A stretch of 64,000 nt of DNA from assembly GCA_900540935.1 (NCBI GenBank), contig UQHW01000001.1, forward strand, positions 1-64,000. The letters run 5' to 3'. The notes below the pieces were generated by a model that did not search any database, had not been told where the DNA came from, and was given only the letters and a program-made list of their open reading frames with translations. The stretch comes from an uncultured Collinsella sp. Lineage in GTDB: Bacteria > Actinomycetota > Coriobacteriia > Coriobacteriales > Coriobacteriaceae. The position numbers and the translations under genes were made by a program. This document shows positions 9,003 through 16,546 of the stretch, in pieces. Every line of letters starts with the position of its first letter. Position 1 is the stretch's first letter.

Positions 9003-10397
9003 TTACTTCTTGCTCTCGGGCAAGACCAGATCCACGGCAGCGTCCTTGGCGGCATCGATGTGCTGAGCCACGACCGGCGTCTGCGGAAGGATCAGGTTAA
9101 GGACAATGGCCATGATGGCGGTGGGGGTTACGGCATTGGAGCCGATGACGGTGGACACCCAGGCGGGCATACCCTCGCCGGCAAGGCAACCGCTGGCCAT
9201 CCAGATACCCAGGCCAAAGACGACGGAGGTGCCGACGATAGTGGTAGTGCGCTGCGTGAGGCCCTCGCGGGTGAACATGCGCACGCCGTTCATGGTGATG
9301 GTGCCAAAGACGCCGACGGTCGCGCCGCCGATGACGGGCTGCGGGATAGCGGAAAGAACGGCAGAGAGCTGCGGGAACAGGCCGGCGATGGCAAAGACGG
9401 CCGCGATGATCACAAAGACCCACTTGTTGACGACCTTGTTGGAGCAGATGATGCCCACGTTCTGGCCAAGGGCACTGGTGGGAAGACCGCCCAGCAGGCC
9501 GCCGACCATAGAAGTGAGGCCCTGGGACACGATAGCGCCGGAGAGCTCACGCTCGGTGGGCATACGGTCGATGGAGCCCAGGCAGGCGGCGGAGACGTCA
9601 CCGATAACCTGGATGGCAACCATGGGGAACACGACGGCGAGGGTAATGCAGACCTCGGGATCAAATTCGAGCGCGTAGGGCATGAGCTTGGGAAGGGCGA
9701 AGACCTGAGCGGTGGCGACGCTGGAGAAGTCGATCATGCCAAAGGGGATGGAGACGATCATGCCAACGATCATGCCAAAGAACACGGATCCCAGCTTGAG
9801 CGTGCCCTTGCCAAAGTTGGCGAGCGCAAAGACCACGGCGAAGGTGATGAGAGCGACGCACCACGCCTGCGGGGTGCCCCACAGAGGCGTGCCCATGCCA
9901 CCGGCCATGTACTTAACGGCCGTGGGATAAAGAGAGACGCCAATGGAGAAGATGACCGTACCGGTCACGACGGGCGGGAACAGCCACTTGATCTTGCTGT
10001 AGGCCAGACCAAAGAGGACCGCGACGGCGCCGCCGACGATCTCGCCGCCCAGCAGCGCACCAAAGCTAAAGCCTGAGGCACCCATGGCCTGCAGGGCCGG
10101 CAGGAACGCGAACGAAACGCCCATGACGATGGGCAGACCGCCGCCGATGCGACGGAAGGGAGCGAAGGCCTGAAGGGCCGTATCGATTGCCGAAAGAATG
10201 AGCGCGACCTGGATGATGTCGGTGCTCTGCTGGCTATTAAAGCCGTAGACGCCGGCCATGATGACCGCCGGGGTAATGATGCCGGCAAACGATGCCAGTA
10301 CGTGCTGAAGGGCACACGGGATCATTTCCTTAACGGGAGGCATGCCTTCGCGAGTGAACAGGGCTTCAGTGCCGTTCGTAACCGTCTCCTGGGTCAT
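9003..10397 (-). CDS. NCS2-family purine (xanthine/urate) permease
   Basis: This 464-residue polytopic membrane protein has about 12-14 hydrophobic segments. It carries NCS2 signatures: the QHVLASFAG segment near the N-terminus, and GQNVGIICSNKVVNK in the position of the family's conserved QNxG motif. NCS2 proteins import nucleobases with protons or sodium; xanthine or urate is the expected substrate from the downstream ssnA-ygfK-xdhD genes. It is the first gene of the operon, preceded by a good promoter at 10485-10513. Uracil specificity is less likely because no pyrimidine genes are nearby. Confidence 0.9.
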   Translation of the reverse strand: MTQETVTNGTEALFTREGMPPVKEMIPCALQHVLASFAGIITPAVIMAGVYGFNSQQSTDIIQVALILSAIDTALQAFAPFRRIGGGLPIVMGVSFAFLPALQAMGASGFSFGALLGGEIVGGAVAVLFGLAYSKIKWLFPPVVTGTVIFSIGVSLYPTAVKYMAGGMGTPLWGTPQAWCVALITFAVVFALANFGKGTLKLGSVFFGMIVGMIVSIPFGMIDFSSVATAQVFALPKLMPYALEFDPEVCITLAVVFPMVAIQVIGDVSAACLGSIDRMPTERELSGAIVSQGLTSMVGGLLGGLPTSALGQNVGIICSNKVVNKWVFVIIAAVFAIAGLFPQLSAVLSAIPQPVIGGATVGVFGTITMNGVRMFTREGLTQRTTTIVGTSVVFGLGIWMASGCLAGEGMPAWVSTVIGSNAVTPTAIMAIVLNLILPQTPVVAQHIDAAKDAAVDLVLPESKK

Positions 10398-10484
10398 TTG
10401 ACCACCAATCCTCGAAGTAGTTGTTTTCGCATCTAACGCTCTATTGTGACGCAGTGCGGGGTTGAGGTTGTGCCTTCATTGCAT

Positions 10485-10513
10485 ATCGTATTAAAGATGA
10501 TTCTCATTCTCAA
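10485..10513 (-). promoter_or_regulatory. Promoter of the purine operon with overlapping Fur-box-like site
   Basis: On the minus strand TTGAGA (-35) and TACGAT (-10) are 17 bp apart, about 90 bp before the permease start. At 10493-10511 the -35 and spacer overlap GAGAATGAGAATCATCTTT, which agrees with the classical 19-bp Fur consensus at 14 positions. Whether this organism's Fur or DtxR-type regulator binds it is unknown. Confidence 0.5.
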
Positions 10514-10749
10514 TAATAATTTTTTGTTATCAGACTATTCTTCAGCTGAAATAACGCATTTCCGCAGGTCAGGAAAGTGTCTGGTCAAAATAACATCTAA
10601 CATTTCTTTTGGTCAACCGTTTACCGCTAAATTCCTACCGTTCGTCTGCATTACGCAATATACCTGCGGATATACGAGATGATGGGCAGCGTGTTACCAT
10701 GATAAAAAATTGTTATGAACATTTCCGATTTCACCCAAAGGAGTTGCCC

Positions 10750-11406
10750 GTGAACGAGACCGTACGTCGCTTTTTGCCGATGGTCGATTTTCTGGAGCAG
10801 ATTCTCGGCAAAAACAGCGAAATCGTGCTGCACGATTTCTCGGATCCCGACCACGCCATCGTTGATATTCGCAACGGCATCGTGAGCGGCCGCAAGGTCG
10901 GCGGTCCCGCCACCGATCTGGCACTCAAGATCATGCACGACGCCAAGTATCGCGACCTGCCGTTTATTACGGGCTACGAGGGGCGCGGTGCCGGCGGCAA
11001 GACGTTGGAGTCAGCGACGTACTTTATCCGCGAGAATGACGAGATCGTCGGTATGCTCTGCGTCAACACCGACCTCTCGACCGTGCGCTCCATCAACGCC
11101 ATGGCGCAGCAGCTCATGGCGTGCTTCGACGCGGCGCCGACGCGCACGGAGCCCGCCCCTATCGAGGTCGAAAGCCTTTCGGAGTCCACACAGGAGCTCA
11201 TCGACCGCAGCATTGCCGAGTTGCTGAGCGCGCGCGGGCTGGATGTAGCGTCGCTTGGTCAGAGCGACCGCGTGGACGTCATTCGCCACCTCAACGGTAA
11301 CGGGGTGTTCATGCTCAAGGGCGCCGTGGCCTGCGCCGCCACCGCGCTGGGCATCTCGGAGCCCAGCGTCTACCGCTACCTGCAAAAAGTTCGCAAGGAA
11401 GGCTAA
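10750..11406 (+). CDS. YheO-type PAS / HTH_22 transcriptional regulator
   Basis: The start is the GTG at 10750 (VNETVRRFLPMVDF), six bases after AAAGGAG; the open frame extends upstream but is not family-like. The 218 residues comprise an N-terminal YheO-like PAS domain (about 1-115, with EIVLHDF, GGPATDLAL, SATYFIREN) and a C-terminal helix-turn-helix of the HTH_22 type (about 160-215, with DVIRHLNGNGVFMLKGAV and LGISEPSVYRYL). It is divergent from the purine permease, so it is the likely local regulator of the purine operon, sensing a small ligand through the PAS domain. Confidence 0.85.
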   Translation: MNETVRRFLPMVDFLEQILGKNSEIVLHDFSDPDHAIVDIRNGIVSGRKVGGPATDLALKIMHDAKYRDLPFITGYEGRGAGGKTLESATYFIRENDEIVGMLCVNTDLSTVRSINAMAQQLMACFDAAPTRTEPAPIEVESLSESTQELIDRSIAELLSARGLDVASLGQSDRVDVIRHLNGNGVFMLKGAVACAATALGISEPSVYRYLQKVRKEG

Positions 11407-11463
11407 CGAGCAAAATGGAGCGCGGGCAGTCTTTTTGGCTCCACAAGCGATCCGTCACTTGAC

Positions 11464-11500
11464 AAAAGACCCTGCAGTTCACACGCTGCAGGGTCTTTTT
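11464..11500. terminator. Bidirectional terminator
   Basis: A perfect hairpin AAAGACCCTGCAG / CTGCAGGGTCTTT is followed by a T-run on the plus strand and by TTTTG on the minus strand. It lies between the convergent regulator gene and ridA and can end both transcripts. Confidence 0.85.
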
Positions 11501-11529
11501 GCATGCCATGTTTAGTTGTGGTCAACGCC

Positions 11530-11907
11530 TTAGAGAGCGGCGACGACCTCGATCTCGACCAGACCGCCGGCCGGAAGGGCGGCAACCTGGAAAGCGCTGC
11601 GCGCGGGGAACGGAGCCTCGAACTTGGAGGCGTAAATCTCGTTCACGGCAGCGAAGTCGGCGATGTCGGCCAGGTAGACCGTGGTCTTGACGACATCGGC
11701 AAAGGTGGCGCCGGCAGCGGTCAGCAGAGCCTCGACGTTAGCAAGGGACTGCTTGGCCTGGGCCTCGACGCCCTCGGGCAGCTTGCCGGTTGCGGGGTCG
11801 ATGCCCAGCTGGCCGGACAGGAACACCATGTTGCCAGTCTGGATACCGGGGGAATACGGGCCGATGGCTGCGGGTGCGTTATCGGAAGACACGACGGTCT
11901 TGCTCAT
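11530..11907 (-). CDS. ridA: RidA family enamine/imine deaminase
   Basis: The start at 11907 (MSKTVVSSDNAPAAIGPY) follows AAGGAG at ideal spacing. The 125-residue protein aligns along its whole length with RidA/YjgF and retains FLSGQLG, the KTTVYLADIADF segment and the PARS arginine equivalent to the essential Arg105 of E. coli RidA. It hydrolyses reactive 2-aminoacrylate-type enamines from PLP enzymes to keto acids in the cytoplasm. It is monocistronic, with its own promoter at 11995-12023. Confidence 0.93.
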   Translation of the reverse strand: MSKTVVSSDNAPAAIGPYSPGIQTGNMVFLSGQLGIDPATGKLPEGVEAQAKQSLANVEALLTAAGATFADVVKTTVYLADIADFAAVNEIYASKFEAPFPARSAFQVAALPAGGLVEIEVVAAL

Positions 11908-11994
11908 GTTTTTCTCCTTACAAGTAAAAGGGAACGGGAGCGCGGCGTTCACACCGGGAGGCACAGTTCGGTCTGAACACCGCGCTTGATTGGG

Positions 11995-12023
11995 ATAGTA
12001 CTCAAGGTTTCCGCGCGATGCAA
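11995..12023 (-). promoter_or_regulatory. ridA promoter
   Basis: On the minus strand TTGCAT (-35) and TACTAT (-10) are separated by 17 bp, 88 bp upstream of the ridA start codon. Confidence 0.55.
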
Positions 12024-12205
12024 GATTATTATCACGTTGCGAGAATATTTTATCGTCCAACGGTTTCCCCGGACCGCTGAACGGTTCTCATGTGAAGCAG
12101 CCAGTCCAAGCTGCTGAAGACTTTATCCCGCTTAGAGCACGGGCATCGCCTGCCGCGACGGCACCACTATACTTTTGAGTATCTGAGCATTTTGAAAGGC
12201 AGGAT

Positions 12206-14701
12206 ATGACCGCAACCGCCAGTCGAACCACCAACCGCAGACCCGAGCTTTTGGCGCCCGCCGGAGGCCCGGAGCCCTTTGCCGCCGCGCTCGCCGCCGG
12301 GGCAGACGCCATCTACTGCGGCATGGGCAGCTTCAACGCCCGCCGCAAGGCCACCAACTTTACCGACGAGGCCTTTGAGCAGGCCTGCCGCGCCGCGCAT
12401 CTGGCCGGCTCGCGCGTCTACGTCACGGTCAACATCGTCATCAAGGAATCCGAGATGAGCGATGCGCTGCAGCTCATCCATCGCTGCTCCACGCTGGGCG
12501 CCGACGCCTTCATCATCCAGGACTGGGGCCTGTTCTTTGAGGTCAAGCGCACGATGCCCAGCATCGAGACGCATATCTCGACCCAGGCAAACATCCACGA
12601 CGACCGCGGAACCCTTTGGTGCCGCGAGCAGGGCGCCGACCGCGTGACCCTCTCGCGCGAGCTTTCCATCGACGAGATTGCCGCCATTCACGATGCCGCG
12701 CCCGATGTGGACCTTGAGGTCTTTAGCCATGGCGCCATCTGCTTTTGCTACTCTGGCCTGTGTCTGCTTTCGAGCTTTGCCATGGCGGGCCGCTCGGCCA
12801 ACCGCGGCATGTGCGCTCAACCCTGTCGCCTGCCTTACGAGCTGATCGACGAGAACGGCCGCTCGCTCTCCCCTGCCGGTCGCGAGCGCGCGCTGTGCCC
12901 GCGCGACACCAACACTTCGCAGCTTGTTCGCCGTCTGTATGACGCCGGCGCCGCATCGCTCAAGCTCGAGGGCCGCATGAAGGCTCCCGATTACGTGTAT
13001 TCCATCGTCGACGTGTATCGTCATCAGATTGACGATATGCTGGCCGATGTTTCGACCTCTAAGGACGAGGAAGCCGCCCGTCAGCGCCAGCTCAAGCGCT
13101 GCTTTAACCGTGACTTTACGCACGCCTACCAAGACGGCACCTCGGGTGACGAGATGATGAGTTACGAGCGCTCCAACAACCGCGGCCAGATCGTGGGCAC
13201 GGTGCTCGGCAGCCGCCTGGCCAACCGCGATGTGCGCGGGCTCAAGCCCGACGACCGCCGTCGCCGCGCCGCCATCGCCCGCATTGAGTTGTTTGAGCCC
13301 GTGGGCAAGGGCGACCTGCTGGAGCTTCGCCACGACGATGAGTTCGACCAGTTCCTGACCACCATCGCCGCCGATGATGCCGCTGCCGGCGATGTTATCG
13401 AGTGTCGCGTGCCCCGTAGCATGCCCGAGGGCTGCCGCGTGCGCGTGATTCGAAGCCAGCGCGCTATTGACGCTGCCAGCGCCGCGCTCAAGCGCGATGT
13501 GCTGCGCCGCCGAGCTGTTGATGTATCCGTCGTGGCGCGCCTGGGCGAGCCGTTTGCCGTCACACTCACCTGCTGCGACGACCCTTCGCTTACGGCCACG
13601 GCCACGGGCTTTACTGTCGAAGCCGCCAAGACCCGTGCGGTCGAGGCGTCCGATCTGGTTGAGCACGTCGGCCGCATGGGTTCCTCTCCCTTTGAGGCTG
13701 CGAGCTTTGAGGTGGCGCTCGATGAGGGCTGTGGCATGGGTTTCTCCGCCGTACATAAGGTGCGCGCCGCCGCTTGCAAGGCGCTGGAAGAGGCCATTCT
13801 GGCGCCGTACGCGGAGCGCGCGAAAACGCTCGAGCTGCCGGCGATTGTCACCAGTGATTCCCGCCCCGCGCCCGAGCACTACCGCGACGAGCCGCAGATC
13901 TGCGCCACCGTCACCTCGCTCGAGACCGCCGAGGCAGCGCGGGCGGAGGGTGCAACGCGCATCTACATGACCACCGACGCGCTCGATGCGGCCGAGCTCT
14001 CCCCCGCCGATACGTTTGAGCAGGACATCGTACCCGTGCTCGATGAGGTCTGCCGCGCCGTTGACCACGTCCGCGTTGACCCATGGGTTGTTGCCGGCGC
14101 CACGGTCGCTATTGGCAACATCTCTGAGCTTGCCCTGGCCGCCCAGGTTGGCGCCGCGGCCGAGATTCGCTCTTGCCTGCCGGTGCACAACACGCCCTGC
14201 ATGGAGGCGCTTGCCGAGCGCGGAGCCGGTGCGTTTTGGCTCTCGCCCGAGATCACGCTCGACGAGATTGTCTCGCTCGGCGCCGCCGCGCCCGCGGCTC
14301 TAGGCATCACCGTCTTTGGCCGCCCGCGCGTCATGACAAGCGAGCATTGCATTCTGCAGGTTGCCAACGGCTGCATCCACGATTGCGCCAACTGCCGCCT
14401 GCGTGCCCGCAAGCTCTCGCTCAAGAATATCGACGGAAAGGTCATGCCGGTGCGTACCGACATCCACGGCCGCTCACGCTTGTACGACGCCTACCCCATC
14501 GACCTCACGCCGCAAGTTCCGCAGCTGCTCGATGCCGGCGTGCGCCGTCTTATGGTCGACGGAACCTTGCTCGAGGCCGATGAGATTGGCCGTGCCGTCG
14601 CTCGCGTCCGTCGCGCTGTCGAGGCGGCTCAAGCCGGCCGCAAGCCGGCCGCCCGCCTGCGCGGCGCCACCTCGGGCTGCATGTTTGTGGGAATTAGCTA
14701 A
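12206..14701 (+). CDS. U32 family peptidase-like protein (RlhA-type, with DUF3656)
   Basis: The 831-residue protein starts at the ATG at 12206 behind AAAGGCAGGAT. The N-terminus has the U32 barrel (ELLAPAGGPEPFAAAL, GADAIYCG) and the U32 signature EVFSHGAICFCYSGLCLLSS with its cysteine pair, followed by GMCAQPCR. The middle contains a DUF3656-like region, and the C-terminus a second cysteine cluster (NGCIHDCANCRLR). Relatives RlhA and TrhP take part in hydroxylation of 23S rRNA C2501 or tRNA U34 with prephenate-derived cofactors; peptidase activity is doubtful for this branch. It is followed 15 bp later by a pseudouridine synthase, consistent with an RNA-modification unit. A TATACT -10-like box sits at 12168-12173 without a clear -35. 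Confidence 0.85.
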   Translation: MTATASRTTNRRPELLAPAGGPEPFAAALAAGADAIYCGMGSFNARRKATNFTDEAFEQACRAAHLAGSRVYVTVNIVIKESEMSDALQLIHRCSTLGADAFIIQDWGLFFEVKRTMPSIETHISTQANIHDDRGTLWCREQGADRVTLSRELSIDEIAAIHDAAPDVDLEVFSHGAICFCYSGLCLLSSFAMAGRSANRGMCAQPCRLPYELIDENGRSLSPAGRERALCPRDTNTSQLVRRLYDAGAASLKLEGRMKAPDYVYSIVDVYRHQIDDMLADVSTSKDEEAARQRQLKRCFNRDFTHAYQDGTSGDEMMSYERSNNRGQIVGTVLGSRLANRDVRGLKPDDRRRRAAIARIELFEPVGKGDLLELRHDDEFDQFLTTIAADDAAAGDVIECRVPRSMPEGCRVRVIRSQRAIDAASAALKRDVLRRRAVDVSVVARLGEPFAVTLTCCDDPSLTATATGFTVEAAKTRAVEASDLVEHVGRMGSSPFEAASFEVALDEGCGMGFSAVHKVRAAACKALEEAILAPYAERAKTLELPAIVTSDSRPAPEHYRDEPQICATVTSLETAEAARAEGATRIYMTTDALDAAELSPADTFEQDIVPVLDEVCRAVDHVRVDPWVVAGATVAIGNISELALAAQVGAAAEIRSCLPVHNTPCMEALAERGAGAFWLSPEITLDEIVSLGAAAPAALGITVFGRPRVMTSEHCILQVANGCIHDCANCRLRARKLSLKNIDGKVMPVRTDIHGRSRLYDAYPIDLTPQVPQLLDAGVRRLMVDGTLLEADEIGRAVARVRRAVEAAQAGRKPAARLRGATSGCMFVGIS

Positions 14702-14716
14702 CCGAAAGGCTTACAC

Positions 14717-15376
14717 GTGAACGAAGAACCTCAAGTCCTCTATTGCGACGCCTGGCTTATGGCCATCGACAAGCCCGCCGGCATGATCGTCCACGGCGAC
14801 GGCACCGGCGAGCGCACGCTCACCGACTACGCCAGCGACCTGCTGCTGGCGATGGGCGACGGCTTTGCCGCGACCGACATGCAGCCGCTCAACCGCTTGG
14901 ACCGTGACACCACCGGCGTGGTGCTGTTCTCACTCGACAAGCAGACGCAGCCCGCCTTTGACCAGATGATCATCGACCACGCGTTCGAAAAGCACTACCT
15001 GGCGCTCGCCGAGGGCAAGATCGACTGGAACGAAAAGCTCATCGACAAGCCCATCGCCCGCGACCGTCACGACAGCCGCAAGATGCGCGTCGGCGCCAGC
15101 GGCAAGCCGTCTCAAACGCGCGTGAAGGTGCTCAAACGTCTTAAGAGCCGCCGTGGCCTGCCCACGCGCTCGTATATCGATGTCGAGTTGCTCACCGGCC
15201 GCAAGCACCAGATCCGCGTACATCTGGCCAGCGAGCGCCATCCCCTGGTGGGCGATGACCTGTACGGAACGCCGCGTCCCTGCGGCCTGATGCTCCACGC
15301 CCACAGCGTGTCCTTCACGCATCCCGTAACCGGCGAGCACATCCACATCGAAGCCCCCTGCCCCTGGGAGCCCTAA
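14717..15376 (+). CDS. RluA family pseudouridine synthase
   Basis: The start is GTG at 14717 behind GAAAGG, 15 bp after the U32 gene. The 219 residues contain the RluA-family core: DKPAGMIVHGDG, the catalytic-Asp motif LNRLDRDTTGVVLF, and the C-terminal LTGRKHQIRVHLA. No S4 domain is present. The enzyme isomerises uridines in rRNA or tRNA; the exact site cannot be assigned from sequence. It ends in a hairpin-repeat region with T-rich sequence that may serve as terminator. Confidence 0.9.
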   Translation: MNEEPQVLYCDAWLMAIDKPAGMIVHGDGTGERTLTDYASDLLLAMGDGFAATDMQPLNRLDRDTTGVVLFSLDKQTQPAFDQMIIDHAFEKHYLALAEGKIDWNEKLIDKPIARDRHDSRKMRVGASGKPSQTRVKVLKRLKSRRGLPTRSYIDVELLTGRKHQIRVHLASERHPLVGDDLYGTPRPCGLMLHAHSVSFTHPVTGEHIHIEAPCPWEP

Positions 15377-15377
15377 A

Positions 15378-15414
15378 CCACCACAATGGGGACAGGCACC
15401 TTTGTGGTGGTTTT
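15378..15414. repeat. GGGGACAGG-core mini-hairpin, copy A
   Basis: Arms CCACCACAA (15378-15386) and TTGTGGTGG (15402-15410) enclose TGGGGACAGGCACCT, followed by TTTT. It sits directly after the pseudouridine synthase stop and could also terminate transcription. Confidence 0.7.
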
Positions 15415-15444
15415 GCCGCGATGGCTCTGCCGGATTCCCAAACA

Positions 15445-15660
15445 TCTCGATCTGTAACAGCTAAAGCCCATTTTGCGGTCTATCTGTTACAGATCGAGAC
15501 ATTCGAATCCCCTCAAGGGAATAATCTCAATCTGTAACAGTAACTCGGCAAAATCAGTCCCAGATGTTACAGATTGAGACAAAGGGACGGCGCGGTTCGT
15601 AAGTATCTCGATCTGTAACACCTAGCCCACTTTTAACGGTCCAGTTGTTACAGACGTAGA
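15445..15660. repeat. Tandem array of three long palindromes, period about 80 bp
   Basis: Unit 1 has perfect 16-bp arms (TCTCGATCTGTAACAG at 15445-15460, complement at 15484-15499). Unit 2 has 15-bp arms starting TCTCAATCTGTAACA at 15525 with complement at 15565-15579. Unit 3 starts at 15606 with a complement at 15646-15660 that is partly decayed. Spacers of 23-25 bp differ between units. The G to A change in the left arm of unit 2 is matched by C to T in the right arm. Confidence 0.85.
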
Positions 15661-15677
15661 CAAACCGGTAGACAACG

Positions 15678-15714
15678 AAAGCGGCAACGCCCGTGATGGA
15701 CGTTGCCGCTTTTC
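15678..15714. terminator. Hairpin terminator between pseudouridine synthase and deoR-type gene
   Basis: AAAGCGGCAACG pairs with CGTTGCCGCTTT around an 11-nt loop and is followed by TTTTCT on the plus strand. It could stop transcription from the left, and less efficiently that from the right. Confidence 0.6.
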
Positions 15715-15746
15715 TATTGAGAAAACTACTCGGTATCCGTTGCTAA

Positions 15747-15784
15747 CCACCACAATGGGGACAGGAGCCTTCGCGGTGATTTTG
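15747..15784. repeat. GGGGACAGG-core mini-hairpin, copy B
   Basis: ACCACCACAATGGGGACAGG repeats exactly the first 20 bases of copy A, 369 bp further on and in the same orientation. The right arm TTCGCGGTGA is degenerate. The two copies bracket the palindrome array. Confidence 0.65.
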
Positions 15785-15796
15785 GCCTTCCCGTCG

Positions 15797-16543
15797 CTAG
15801 ACCGTGATGACGTTGTCCATTGCCCGGTACTTGGCAGGGACATCGCCTGCGGTAATAATCGTTGCGTCACGGAAGTCCGCGAACTTGACGGGCGCCACCA
15901 TGCCAAATTTACTGGCGTCCGAGATTACGAAGCGCTTGGCCGTATGGCGCATCGAGATACGCTTTACTTGCGCCTCCTCGATATCGGGCGCCGTGAAGCC
16001 CTGCTCGGCGGCAATGCCGTTAGAGCCCCAAAAGCCACAGTTGAAGTTGTAGCGGTCTAAGGTTGCCAAGGCATCGGGGCCAACGAGCGCCTCGGTCTCG
16101 GGTTTGAGCTCACCACCCAGCACCACGGTACGCATGCCGCGCAAAGCAAGGCGTTGAGCATGGAGCACGGAATCGGTCACATAGGTGACATCTTCAAGGT
16201 GTGGAAGATGCTCGATGAGCCTGAGCGTCGTCGAACCCGAGTCGATGTATACAAAGCTCTCGGGCTCCACAAGTGCCGCCGCACGGGCGCAGATACGTTC
16301 CTTGTCGTCGTTATGGAGATCGCTGCGCTCATTAAGCGTTAGGTCGCGCGTCACGTGCGCGCGCTCAAGGCTCGTCGCCCCACCGTGCACCTTGGCGATA
16401 CGGTGTGCGCGATTGAGCGTCTGCAGGTCGCGCCGAATGGTAGACGCCGTCACGCCCAGGGCTTCGGCAAGCTCCGGCACGGTAACCGAGCCGGTCTGCT
16501 GAACCATCGACACGATCGCGTTGAGCCTATCTTCCGCTAGCAT
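15797..16543 (-). CDS. DeoR/GlpR family transcriptional regulator
   Basis: The 248-residue protein has an N-terminal winged HTH (residues about 6-56, SVTVPELAEALGVTASTIRR, then the family's KVHGGA) and a C-terminal sugar-phosphate-binding domain (YIDSGSTTLRL, YVTDSVLHA, VVLGGELKPETEALVGP). Such proteins usually repress sugar catabolic operons and respond to phosphorylated sugars. It lies 3 bp downstream of the Gfo/Idh/MocA dehydrogenase gene and is surely cotranscribed with it, so it probably autoregulates that unit through the TGCGT-rich region at 17700-17800. Confidence 0.9.
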   Translation of the reverse strand: MLAEDRLNAIVSMVQQTGSVTVPELAEALGVTASTIRRDLQTLNRAHRIAKVHGGATSLERAHVTRDLTLNERSDLHNDDKERICARAAALVEPESFVYIDSGSTTLRLIEHLPHLEDVTYVTDSVLHAQRLALRGMRTVVLGGELKPETEALVGPDALATLDRYNFNCGFWGSNGIAAEQGFTAPDIEEAQVKRISMRHTAKRFVISDASKFGMVAPVKFADFRDATIITAGDVPAKYRAMDNVITV

Positions 16544-16546
16544 CGC

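Noticed and set aside
10398..10749. Purine riboswitch before the purine permease
   Set aside because: No conserved three-way junction sequence or downstream terminator was visible; a promoter with a Fur-like box is the better reading.
12167..14188. A 673-codon minus-strand frame opposite the U32 gene
   Set aside because: Shadow frame; the plus-strand product has clear family signatures and a ribosome-binding site.
15445..15660. CRISPR array at the tandem palindromes
   Set aside because: Only three units, each a 15-16-bp inverted repeat with short spacers, and no cas genes.
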